The notes beneath the pieces are model-generated. The model did no database searches and was not told where the DNA came from. It saw only the letters and a list, made by a program, of their open reading frames with translations. A stretch of 64,000 bases of DNA from an uncultured Lachnospiraceae bacterium (GTDB taxonomy: Bacteria; Bacillota; Clostridia; Lachnospirales; Lachnospiraceae), in assembly GCA_948470755.1 (NCBI GenBank), contig CAOKPU010000007.1:1-64000 (forward strand), written 5' to 3'. Below, piece by piece: positions 1-6,687 of the stretch (position 1 is its first letter; each line of letters starts with the position of its first letter). The translations under genes and the position numbers were made by a program.

Positions 1-134
1 TTGAAAAATCAGCTTGATAGCTGATTTTATCAATCGGCAATTTGAGTCAGAGCCGAGAATGTGCCTTGATCGCAGTCGGAAATTTGAAATTTCCGACGCG
101 TGTCATCGCAGCATGCTGCTCTGACATGGAGGAT
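1..134 (+). promoter_or_regulatory. Element A, copy 1: structured leader that supplies the SD site
   Basis: The leader of the arsC-like gene is almost entirely base-paired. Visible hairpins are 1-36 (AAAATCAGCT, loop TGAT, AGCTGATTTT, closed by TTGA/TCAA), 75-97 (GTCGGAAAT pairing with ATTTCCGAC) and 101-126 (TGTCA-TC-GCAGC pairing with GCTGC-TC-TGACA). GGAGGA at 128-133 follows the last stem directly. GTCAGAGC (46-53) is also complementary to GCTCTGAC (118-125), which would break the last hairpin. A second copy is at 31460-31592. The window begins at the first base of the repeat, so its promoter is not visible. That it is a regulatory RNA is inference. Confidence 0.6.
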
Positions 135-140
135 AGTATG

Positions 141-500
141 ATGGAAGTTCTTTTTGTGGAATATCCAAAGTGCAGTACGTGCATAAAGGCGCGTAAATGG
201 CTGGAAGGGCAGGGGATTGCCTATAGAAGCCGTGATATAAAGGAAGCAAACCCGGATAAGGAGGAATTGAAAGAATGGCATGAAAAGAGCGGGCTGGATA
301 TTAAGCGTTTTTTTAATACCAGCGGGGCTCTTTATAAAGAGTTGCAGTTAAAGGACAAGCTGCCTAAGATGATGCTGGAAGAAAAATACGAATTGCTCGC
401 CACGGACGGTATGCTCGTAAAGCGTCCGATTGCTGTTGCAGGCAGTTTGGTATTGACAGGGTTTAAAGAAAGCGAATGGGAAAGCAAGCTGAAAGCATAA
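141..500 (+). CDS. Spx/ArsC-family arsenate reductase-like protein
   Basis: A 119-residue thioredoxin-fold protein of the ArsC/Spx/YffB family. The N-terminus MEVLFVEYPKCSTC carries a CxxC pair in the place of the ArsC catalytic cysteine. It is followed by the family motifs YRSRDI, RFFNTSG and the cis-proline region RPIAVAG. Members reduce arsenate or act as RNA-polymerase-binding regulators (Spx, MgsR). With no ars genes nearby, the exact role cannot be assigned. ATG 141 was chosen over ATG 138 because GGAGGA (128-133) is 7 nt away. The frame stays open upstream through the structured leader (element A), which is not expected to be translated. Confidence 0.8.
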   Translation: MEVLFVEYPKCSTCIKARKWLEGQGIAYRSRDIKEANPDKEELKEWHEKSGLDIKRFFNTSGALYKELQLKDKLPKMMLEEKYELLATDGMLVKRPIAVAGSLVLTGFKESEWESKLKA

Positions 501-663
501 AACGTAAAATATGCAGGGATAGATTGGTATCCTTATAACGAAAAATATTGCAAACAAGAAGGGCGGCCGGCGGGGTGTGTCCGGAGATTATTTTCCTCAA
601 AACAGATAATGGTTTGTGGAGGATTTTCAGACATGCTTTGAGGCGGCGGAATGAGAGGCGAAT

Positions 664-2127
664 ATGGACAGACAGAATCTGACCTTACTTACGGATCTTT
701 ATGAGCTGACAATGATGCAGGGCTATTTTAAAAACAAAGACCAGAATGAAACGGTTATCTTTGATGCGTTTTACCGCACTAACCCCGGGGAAGGGGGATA
801 TGCGGTAGCCGCCGGGCTGGAACAAGTCATTCAATATATTAAGGAGCTTCATTTTTCCGATGAAGATATTAAGTATCTTGCCGGATTGGGGATTTTTGGG
901 CAGGATTTTCTTGATTACCTAAAAGACTTTAAATTTACGGGGGACATCTATGCGATTCCGGAAGGCAGCGTTATCTTCCCAAGGGAACCTTTAATCAAAG
1001 TGATTGCGCCTATTATGCAGGCGCAGCTTATCGAAACGGCGATTTTAAATATTATTAATCATCAAAGCCTGATAGCTACAAAAGCGGCCAGGGTCTGCTA
1101 TGCGGCCCGGGGCGACGGGATCATGGAATTTGGGCTTAGACGCGCCCAAGGGCCTGATGCCGGGACTTATGGGGCGAGAGCTGCCGTGATCGGGGGATGC
1201 ATCGGCACATCCAATGTATTGTGCGGCAGGCTTTTTGACGTGCCTGTAAAAGGCACCCATGCGCATAGCTGGATTATGAGTTTTCCGGATGAGTACACGG
1301 CATTTAAGACATATGCGGATATGTATCCTTCCGCCTGCATCTTGTTGGTGGATACTTATGATACGCTAAAGTCCGGCGTGCCGAATGCGATAAAAGTGTT
1401 TAAGGAAATGAGGCAGTCCGGCGTGCCGCTTACCTTTTACGGTATCCGCCTGGATAGCGGCGATTTGGCATATCTGTCAAAAAAGGCGAGAAAAATGTTG
1501 GATGAGGCCGGGTTCCCGGATGCGGTAATTTCCGCTTCCAATGACTTGGACGAATTTTTGATTGACAGCCTGAAGGCGCAAGGCGCGGCGATCACATCGT
1601 GGGGCGTGGGAACCAATCTGATTACTTCTAAGGATTGCCCGTCTTTTGGGGGCGTATATAAGCTGGCGGCTATTATGGATAAAGAAGGGGATTTTATCCC
1701 GAAGATTAAATTGTCGGAAAACAGCGAAAAAGTTACCAATCCGGGCAATAAGACCATTTACCGGATTTATGAAAAAAATTCCGGTAAGGTAAAGGCGGAT
1801 CTTATCTGCCTGGTAGACGAAATATTTGATGAAAAGGAGCCGCTTCTTCTTTTCGATCCTTTGGAGCCATGGAAGAAAACAAGGCTTCCGGGCGGTAGTT
1901 ATACGATGCGCGAGATTATGGTCCCGGTCTTCCTGAATGGGAAATGCTGTTATGAATCCCCAAAAGTCATGGATATCCGGGAATACTGCAAGAAAGAATT
2001 GGATACCCTTTGGGATGAAACAAGAAGGCTTGTGAATCCCCATAAGGTATACGTGGATTTATCAAAAAAATTATATGATATTAAAATCGAACTGTTGGAT
2101 CGTATGGGGCAAGTGGAAACGGTGTAG
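664..2127 (+). CDS. pncB: Nicotinate phosphoribosyltransferase
   Basis: A 487-residue enzyme that converts nicotinate and PRPP to nicotinate mononucleotide, the entry step of NAD salvage in the cytoplasm. Family marks include the N-terminal LLTDLYELTMMQGYF, the FGLRRAQGPDAG block near residue 158 and RLDSGDLAYLS near 265. The length fits the long bacterial PncB form. It is likely monocistronic: 163 bp separate it from the arsC-like gene and 119 bp from degV. The Shine-Dalgarno site is weak (GAGAGGCG). No promoter could be assigned. Confidence 0.95.
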   Translation: MDRQNLTLLTDLYELTMMQGYFKNKDQNETVIFDAFYRTNPGEGGYAVAAGLEQVIQYIKELHFSDEDIKYLAGLGIFGQDFLDYLKDFKFTGDIYAIPEGSVIFPREPLIKVIAPIMQAQLIETAILNIINHQSLIATKAARVCYAARGDGIMEFGLRRAQGPDAGTYGARAAVIGGCIGTSNVLCGRLFDVPVKGTHAHSWIMSFPDEYTAFKTYADMYPSACILLVDTYDTLKSGVPNAIKVFKEMRQSGVPLTFYGIRLDSGDLAYLSKKARKMLDEAGFPDAVISASNDLDEFLIDSLKAQGAAITSWGVGTNLITSKDCPSFGGVYKLAAIMDKEGDFIPKIKLSENSEKVTNPGNKTIYRIYEKNSGKVKADLICLVDEIFDEKEPLLLFDPLEPWKKTRLPGGSYTMREIMVPVFLNGKCCYESPKVMDIREYCKKELDTLWDETRRLVNPHKVYVDLSKKLYDIKIELLDRMGQVETV

Positions 2128-2246
2128 TGAGATATAAGCGGTTTGTTTTGTTATAACATAAAAATGATTTTGGGAAAGCAAGCGGATGCGGAAACCGGGG
2201 AGGAGCCGTTTGAAGCCTGCAGGTAGGAAAAGCAAGGAGGTCGATT

Positions 2247-3128
2247 ATGCTTAGAATAATTACGGATTCCGCCTCTGATTTACCCAGGGAGTATATCATG
2301 GCTCATAAGCTTCATGTGATCCCGACTCCTGTTGTAATCGATGAAGAGGATTACTTTGACGGCAAGACTATCCAGACAAAAGAATTTTATGACATACTGG
2401 ATGATACAAAACGGGATGTGCGGACTTACCATATTAACCCGGCGATGTTTGAAGAAGCGTTCCTTCCTTATGCCAAGGCCGGGGACAGTGTTATCTATAT
2501 TTGTTTTTCCACAGGGATTGCGGGAACTTTTAATGCTGCGAATCTTGCCAAAGCAAATGTGTTGGAAGAATATCCTGATTTTGACCTGGCTATCATCGAT
2601 TCCAAATCGGCCTCTGCCGGTTTTGGGCTTCTCGTATCAAAGCTGGTAACGATGTTGGAAAATGGGGCTTCTAAAGAAACATTGATAGAGGCTGCGGAAT
2701 ATTTTATTTCCCATATCCATCATGTCTTTACCGTACACACGCTGGCTTATCTGATAAAAGGCGGAAGGCTTTCAAAGTTTAAAGGCACGATTGCTGAAAC
2801 GCTGGATATGAAACCGGTCCTGACCGTGGATAAAGAAGGCAGCCTGCAAGTGTTGAAAACCGTCCGCGGACGAAAGAAATCCATGAAAGCCTTAATCGAT
2901 TATGCAAAGTCCAACGGTTATGATTTTTCTTCCCAGACTTTGGCCGTCTGCCATGGGGAGGATGAAGATGCGCTGCATTTTCTTCTGGATCTTGTGGATG
3001 CGGAATTAAAACCGAAAGACAAGTTTGTTTCTATTGTAGGCTGTGCTATTGGCGCCCATACCGGACGGGGGATCGTGGGGCTTTGTTTCCTGGATGCACC
3101 GGCGGATAAGTATAGCAGATATTTATAG
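2247..3128 (+). CDS. DegV family fatty-acid-binding protein
   Basis: A 293-residue DegV (EDD fold) protein. It opens with LRIITDSASDLP, the ligand-binding start of the family, and carries the FSTGIAGTFNAA and GGRLSKFKG blocks. In Firmicutes these proteins bind fatty acids (FakB subunits of the FakAB kinase). No fakA is visible here, so a fatty-acid kinase role is only inferred. A strong AAGGAGG lies 7-8 nt before ATG. It ends against spoVT, with a shared terminator between them. Confidence 0.88.
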   Translation: MLRIITDSASDLPREYIMAHKLHVIPTPVVIDEEDYFDGKTIQTKEFYDILDDTKRDVRTYHINPAMFEEAFLPYAKAGDSVIYICFSTGIAGTFNAANLAKANVLEEYPDFDLAIIDSKSASAGFGLLVSKLVTMLENGASKETLIEAAEYFISHIHHVFTVHTLAYLIKGGRLSKFKGTIAETLDMKPVLTVDKEGSLQVLKTVRGRKKSMKALIDYAKSNGYDFSSQTLAVCHGEDEDALHFLLDLVDAELKPKDKFVSIVGCAIGAHTGRGIVGLCFLDAPADKYSRYL

Positions 3129-3173
3129 GAGGGCATGGGGATAAAGGTAAAGTTTTTATAATATTTGGCAAAT

Positions 3174-3212
3174 AAAAAAGGAAGCCTGCCGGGTGGTACG
3201 CTTCCTTTTTTA
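3174..3212. terminator. Bidirectional terminator between degV and spoVT
   Basis: GGAAGC (3180-3185) pairs with GCTTCC (3200-3205), flanked by six As on the left and a T-run on the right. It can end both convergent transcripts. Confidence 0.85.
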
Positions 3213-3219
3213 TAAAATT

Positions 3220-3765
3220 TTATTGTTCCATCTGCCTGCCCAGAAAACCGGCAGCGGACAGGGCCAGCTTTTGTTCCACTTCCCCCATCTTTGATTTTTC
3301 ATCGCTTTCTACGAGGACGACTGCTCCGATTACATCGCCTTCGCAAATAATGGGGCTGACCGCTTCATGCACAAAGTCTTCGCCGCCGTCTGCGGAAATC
3401 GTGATAAAGCCGCGGTCTCCTTTGGACGCGATCACAGTTTCCCTATTGTTGATCTTATCTTCCAGATCCCGGCTTAATCCTTTTCCCAAAAGGTTTTTGC
3501 TGCCTCCCGATACGGCGATAAACTGATCCCTGTCGGCAATCAGGGCTGTATGGCCGGATACCTGGGCCAGGCTTTCCGCATATTGTCTGGCAAAGGTACT
3601 CATTTCCCCAATTGGCGAGTATTTTTTCAGAATAATTTCCCCTTCTCTGTCAGTAAATATTTCTAAGGGATCACTTTCCCTAATCCGCAATGTCCTTCTG
3701 ATTTCTTTAGGTATGACAATGCGGCCTAAATCATCGATTCTTCTAACTATGCCTGTTGCTTTCAT
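3220..3765 (-). CDS. spoVT: Stage V sporulation protein T (AbrB-type regulator)
   Basis: A 181-residue regulator. The first 50 residues are an AbrB/MazE swapped-hairpin DNA-binding domain (MKATGIVRRIDDLGRIVIPK), and residues about 55-178 form a GAF-like domain. This two-domain layout and the length match SpoVT, which modulates sigma-G-dependent genes in the forespore. GGAGGACATGAA precedes the ATG on the minus strand. A sigma-G-like promoter lies about 40-65 bp upstream. The C-terminal fold distinguishes it from AbrB and Abh. Confidence 0.93.
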   Translation of the reverse strand: MKATGIVRRIDDLGRIVIPKEIRRTLRIRESDPLEIFTDREGEIILKKYSPIGEMSTFARQYAESLAQVSGHTALIADRDQFIAVSGGSKNLLGKGLSRDLEDKINNRETVIASKGDRGFITISADGGEDFVHEAVSPIICEGDVIGAVVLVESDEKSKMGEVEQKLALSAAGFLGRQMEQ

Positions 3766-3801
3766 TTCATGTCCTCCATTTACATATCTTAAGTTTGATA
3801 C

Positions 3802-3830
3802 TAGTATCTGTAAATGGTGGTATTTTATAC
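3802..3830 (-). promoter_or_regulatory. Candidate sigma-G-type promoter for spoVT
   Basis: Reading the minus strand, GTATA (3830-3826) and GATACTA (3808-3802) are separated by 17 nt. They resemble the sigma-G boxes GHATR and CATWHTA (6 of 7 in the -10). The motif was found by eye. Forespore control of spoVT is known from Bacillus. Confidence 0.4.
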
Positions 3831-3957
3831 CTTGGAAGTCAATTTCGTGAAAGAATATTTTAAGGGGAAAAATTGTAAAATAGATGTGTTCAACTTGACC
3901 TGGATGTTGTATAATTAATTATAAATAACGGTTTGTACGGAAAGCTGAGGTGATAGG

Positions 3958-4836
3958 ATGGAAATGCTGCGGAAGATAAAGGAAAATGTAATGCTGGCGG
4001 GTGTTTTAATGTTAGTGTGCCTTATTTGGGAGACAATGCCGGTTTCGGCGGCGGAGATGCCGGCGGGATCGGTATCGGAGAATTCCATCCCTGTTACGGA
4101 TGAGGAAATGGATAGTGAGGAAGATATAAAAAACAGCATGGATGCGGACAAAATATTTCAAATGGAAGAAATTGAGGATCAAAAGATGCTCATGCCGCCT
4201 GAGGAAGACGCGGGACAGGAAAAAGAGGAGCCGGTGCTGGTAAGCGGGGATCAGTTTCAGACAGTGAATTACCGGGGGGATATACTGACGGATTGGCAGC
4301 CGATATTGGAGGCCTTAAAAGGATTGACGCCTGAGTCGTTGACGGATGGAGGCAATGGGAACGGTATGCTGGTGCTTCAGCTTAAGAATGTCGGCAATAT
4401 ACCTTCCGAAGTGAAAGAATGCATTGTTGCAAATGAACCGGGGTATACAAAGTTATTGCAATGCAGCCTGGGTTATGGAGTATCGGTGGTTTTAAACGGG
4501 GCGGAAGATAACAGCGGGTTTTGCGGAATAAGCAATACGCATGTATCCGTGGGAAGTGAAAAGAGAGGAAAGAAAAGCGTTGCGACAACGGTGCGCTTTG
4601 AATCCCATGAAAATATTGGCGCGATAGTAAGCCTTCAGGTAAACCTGCCCCAATGCAGCAAAGGGACAAAGGTATCTGTTTATGCCGAGACGGTAGCGGT
4701 AGATGGGGAAGGGAACGTGACGGTTGGGGAAAATGCCTGCATAGGAACAACGAAAGCAGGGGAAAACGGGAATGTAGAGATTCCAATCCAGTCTACAGCC
4801 AATTATATGTTTGTATATAAGGAGGCAAAAGAATAA
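3958..4836 (+). CDS. Secreted protein of unknown function
   Basis: A 292-residue protein that I do not recognise. Residues about 10-32 are a signal peptide (hydrophobic MLAGVLMLVCLIW, cleavage near VSA-AEMP). An acidic, low-complexity stretch follows (about 33-95, many D/E). A compact domain from about 100 to 290 contains LVLQLKNVGNIPSEV and ends in YMFVYKEAKE. There is no lipobox, LPxTG or transmembrane tail, so it is probably released or wall-associated. GAGGTGAT precedes ATG. A weak promoter (TTGACC 3895, TTATAA 3919, spacing 18) may drive it. The next gene is also secreted and follows after a structured 166-bp gap. Confidence 0.7.
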   Translation: MEMLRKIKENVMLAGVLMLVCLIWETMPVSAAEMPAGSVSENSIPVTDEEMDSEEDIKNSMDADKIFQMEEIEDQKMLMPPEEDAGQEKEEPVLVSGDQFQTVNYRGDILTDWQPILEALKGLTPESLTDGGNGNGMLVLQLKNVGNIPSEVKECIVANEPGYTKLLQCSLGYGVSVVLNGAEDNSGFCGISNTHVSVGSEKRGKKSVATTVRFESHENIGAIVSLQVNLPQCSKGTKVSVYAETVAVDGEGNVTVGENACIGTTKAGENGNVEIPIQSTANYMFVYKEAKE

Positions 4837-4842
4837 GCTTTT

Positions 4843-4998
4843 TGCACTGCAGCAAGGGCTGTTGCGCTAAGAAGTTCTAAGGTTCGCATGGCGAACCGCT
4901 CTTCACACCGAAAAATGCTTAAAATACGGCATTTTCCAGACAAGCTTGCTTGTCTTGCGATTTTGAAATTCCGCGAAGCAGCGGCATGGGGGTTAAGG
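4843..4998 (+). other. Element C: run of four hairpins upstream of a secreted thioredoxin-like gene
   Basis: Four near-perfect stems follow one another: 4881-4897 (GGTTCGC/GCGAACC, extended by GAAG/CTTC at 4871 and 4901), 4912-4935 (AAAATGC/GCATTTT), 4939-4954 (GACAAGC/GCTTGTC) and 4971-4984 (CCGC/GCGG). None has a T-run, so none is an ordinary terminator. The last stem ends 18 nt before the ATG at 5003. The build resembles element A (hairpins running into the SD region), but only one copy is present in the window. Confidence 0.5.
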
Positions 4999-5002
4999 TA
5001 AA

Positions 5003-6196
5003 ATGAAAAGGAAAAAGATGTTGATTCTGCTGGCAATATTGTTATTAGTGATTCCTGCAATCCCGGCATCGGCAGCCGGGATTGCATATGATAATGCCCA
5101 GTTAAATGCCGTATTTGATTGTATAGACGGAGGGAAGATATCGACCCAAAGCGAAAATGGGCGGCCTAAGGTACTCATTTTCTTTACAACAACGTGTTCA
5201 AACTGCCGGAATACATTGATAGGTATATCATCCAGCGAATGGATTAAGAGCGGGGAAACAGATGTATGCGCAATTGAAATCAGTCAAAAAACTTTGGAGG
5301 AAGTGCGTCAGTATCGGGATACTTATTGCCCGGACAGTATGATCAGGTTTGGCGTGGATGAAAGCGTAAATGCCAATAGCCTGGCATTTGAATATTTTGA
5401 TGTGGGATGGGCGGGAGGCAGTGCGGGGACGCCGTTTATCCCGTTGATTGATGCGGATAATAAATTACAGTATTTCTATAATGGTTATACAAGCAGCAGT
5501 GAAATTGAAAATCACTTGCCCGATCTGCTTCCTGAGACAAAACCGGATCCGGACGATCCGCAGCCGCCGGACAATGATCCCGATCCGGACGATCCGCAGC
5601 CGCCGGATGATGGATCTGATTCTGATGACCCGCAGCCGCCGGATGATGGATCTGATTCCGATGACCCGCAGCCGCCGGATGATGGATCTGGTTCCGATGA
5701 CCCGCAGCCGCCGGATGATGGATCTGGTTCCGATGACCCGCAGCCACCGAATGATCGTCCTGATAAAGAGGAAGCGCAGGCAGTGGGTGAAAGTAAAGCG
5801 GCCTGCAGCCATGTAGGAGAGACGGTCATCGTGAGCGAAGCAACGGCTTTCAGCGATGCTGTTGCGGCATATCAATGTGTAAAATGTGGGATTATCTATA
5901 AGTATGAGGCGGTTGCCAATTCTGCATATGCCGCATTCCTGAAGGAAACAGAAGACGCGATCCTGAATGCTCAGCAGGGAGAGGCCGTGATCAGTACGAA
6001 GCTTTGGACAAGCTTTAATAAGACGATATTTGAAGCGATGAAAAGCAGGCCGGATGTAGCGGTAACGGTGAACTATTTTTTTGAGGGAAAGCCATACGTC
6101 CTGACAATACCGGCAGGGATCGATGTGGATCTGCTGATGGATGAAAATGGGTTTGGAGGATTCAGGTATATAGACAAAGTGCTGAATATACAATAG
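5003..6196 (+). CDS. Secreted thioredoxin-like protein with acidic-proline repeats
   Basis: A 397-residue exported protein. Residues 1-24 are a signal peptide (MKRKKMLILLAILLLVIP, cleavage after ASA). Residues about 30-180 look like a thioredoxin/TlpA fold with an FFTTTCSNC motif (CxxC), so a redox role outside the cell is likely. Residues about 184-255 hold six 12-residue repeats of the type DDPQPPDDGSDS. Two cysteine pairs follow (CSH and CVKCG). The tail (AFLKETEDAIL to VTIPAG) resembles a C-terminal module I associate with gut Clostridia surface proteins; this is recall and not a search. No LPxTG is present. Confidence 0.75.
   Translation: MKRKKMLILLAILLLVIPAIPASAAGIAYDNAQLNAVFDCIDGGKISTQSENGRPKVLIFFTTTCSNCRNTLIGISSSEWIKSGETDVCAIEISQKTLEEVRQYRDTYCPDSMIRFGVDESVNANSLAFEYFDVGWAGGSAGTPFIPLIDADNKLQYFYNGYTSSSEIENHLPDLLPETKPDPDDPQPPDNDPDPDDPQPPDDGSDSDDPQPPDDGSDSDDPQPPDDGSGSDDPQPPDDGSGSDDPQPPNDRPDKEEAQAVGESKAACSHVGETVIVSEATAFSDAVAAYQCVKCGIIYKYEAVANSAYAAFLKETEDAILNAQQGEAVISTKLWTSFNKTIFEAMKSRPDVAVTVNYFFEGKPYVLTIPAGIDVDLLMDENGFGGFRYIDKVLNIQ
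5552..5767 (+). repeat. 36-bp coding tandem repeat, six units
   Basis: Six in-frame 36-bp units encode 12-residue blocks, starting at DDPQPPDNDPDP and ending at DDPQPPNDRPDK. Units 2-5 are nearly identical in DNA; the first and last are diverged. This is a typical slippage- or recombination-prone linker, likely a rigid, extended acidic spacer on a secreted protein. Confidence 0.9.
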
Positions 6197-6203
6197 TTCT
6201 TTC

Positions 6204-6233
6204 TTGACGCCAGACATAGATTAGCATTATAAT
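6204..6233 (+). promoter_or_regulatory. Sigma-A promoter for the T-box/ileS unit
   Basis: TTGACG (6204-6209) and a perfect TATAAT (6228-6233) with 18-nt spacing. Transcription would begin near 6240, at the start of the T-box leader. Confidence 0.75.
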
Positions 6234-6239
6234 AGCGAA

Positions 6240-6571
6240 AGAAAAAGAGAAAAGGCTGTGAAGAAGACAGTAGGCTTTGATGAAATCCAAAGCGAGCCGG
6301 TGAGGGTGGGAGACCGGTGAAAGTAAGAAAATGCTGAATATCACTTCTGAGCTGCGGGCTGAAAATTTACTTTAGGCATGGAATATCATGTATGGTATGC
6401 GTGAGGCTAAGATAAATCAGTAAGTACCGACGGTATTCCGCCGTTAGTGGAAAACATATAATCTGTTTGCGGTTGGCAAAGGCGGACTGGCCCGGAAAGC
6501 AAAAACAGACGTATGAGTAATTGGTGGTGATACGGATTGAGAACCCGTCCTTTTACAGGACGGGTTTTTTG
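6240..6571 (+). promoter_or_regulatory. T-box leader (isoleucine) with intrinsic terminator
   Basis: A long leader in front of ileS. A candidate specifier AUC (Ile) lies at 6340-6342, in GAATATCACTTCTGAGC. The T-box stretch TTGGTGGTGATACGG is at 6521-6535; its UGGU (6522-6525) can pair with an ACCA-ended uncharged tRNA-Ile. The terminator AACCCGTCC/GGACGGGTT (6542-6566) with a T-run competes with the antiterminator. Stem I spans roughly 6240-6400. Uncharged tRNA-Ile would favour readthrough. The T-box core departs somewhat from the usual GGTGGTACCGCG form. Confidence 0.88.
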
Positions 6572-6634
6572 TATCATAGGAAATTGCTCTGCAATTTCCT
6601 ATGATACGAAAAACCTCCGGGAGGATGCGCACTG
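6572..6634 (+). repeat. Element D, copy 1 (short form)
   Basis: A perfect 16-bp stem (6572-6587 with 6591-6606, arms TATCATAGGAAATTGC and its complement) starts right after the T-box T-run. CCTCC/GGGAGG and GATGCGCACTG follow. The same modules recur at 22376 and 36497 in longer form. This copy ends after the third module. Confidence 0.8.
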
Positions 6635-6687
6635 TACGTGAAATAAAAATGATACTAATAAAAATAAATTCAGAAAGGATGGATATG

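Noticed and set aside
42..140. Upstream extension of the arsC-like gene by 33 codons
   Set aside because: It would read through the hairpins of element A; the SD GGAGGA fits ATG 141, and family members start there.
5552..5767. 36-bp repeats as a CRISPR array
   Set aside because: The units are adjacent with no spacers and are in frame in a secreted protein.
5465..6217. Long minus-strand open frame (250 codons) across the thioredoxin-like gene
   Set aside because: It mirrors the 36-bp repeat and the high-GC coding strand. It has no SD, and the plus-strand product has a clear signal peptide and domains.
6601..6687. Earlier ileS start at 6601
   Set aside because: This ATG lies inside the 16-bp repeat stem and has no SD; homologues start near MYQKVSTN.
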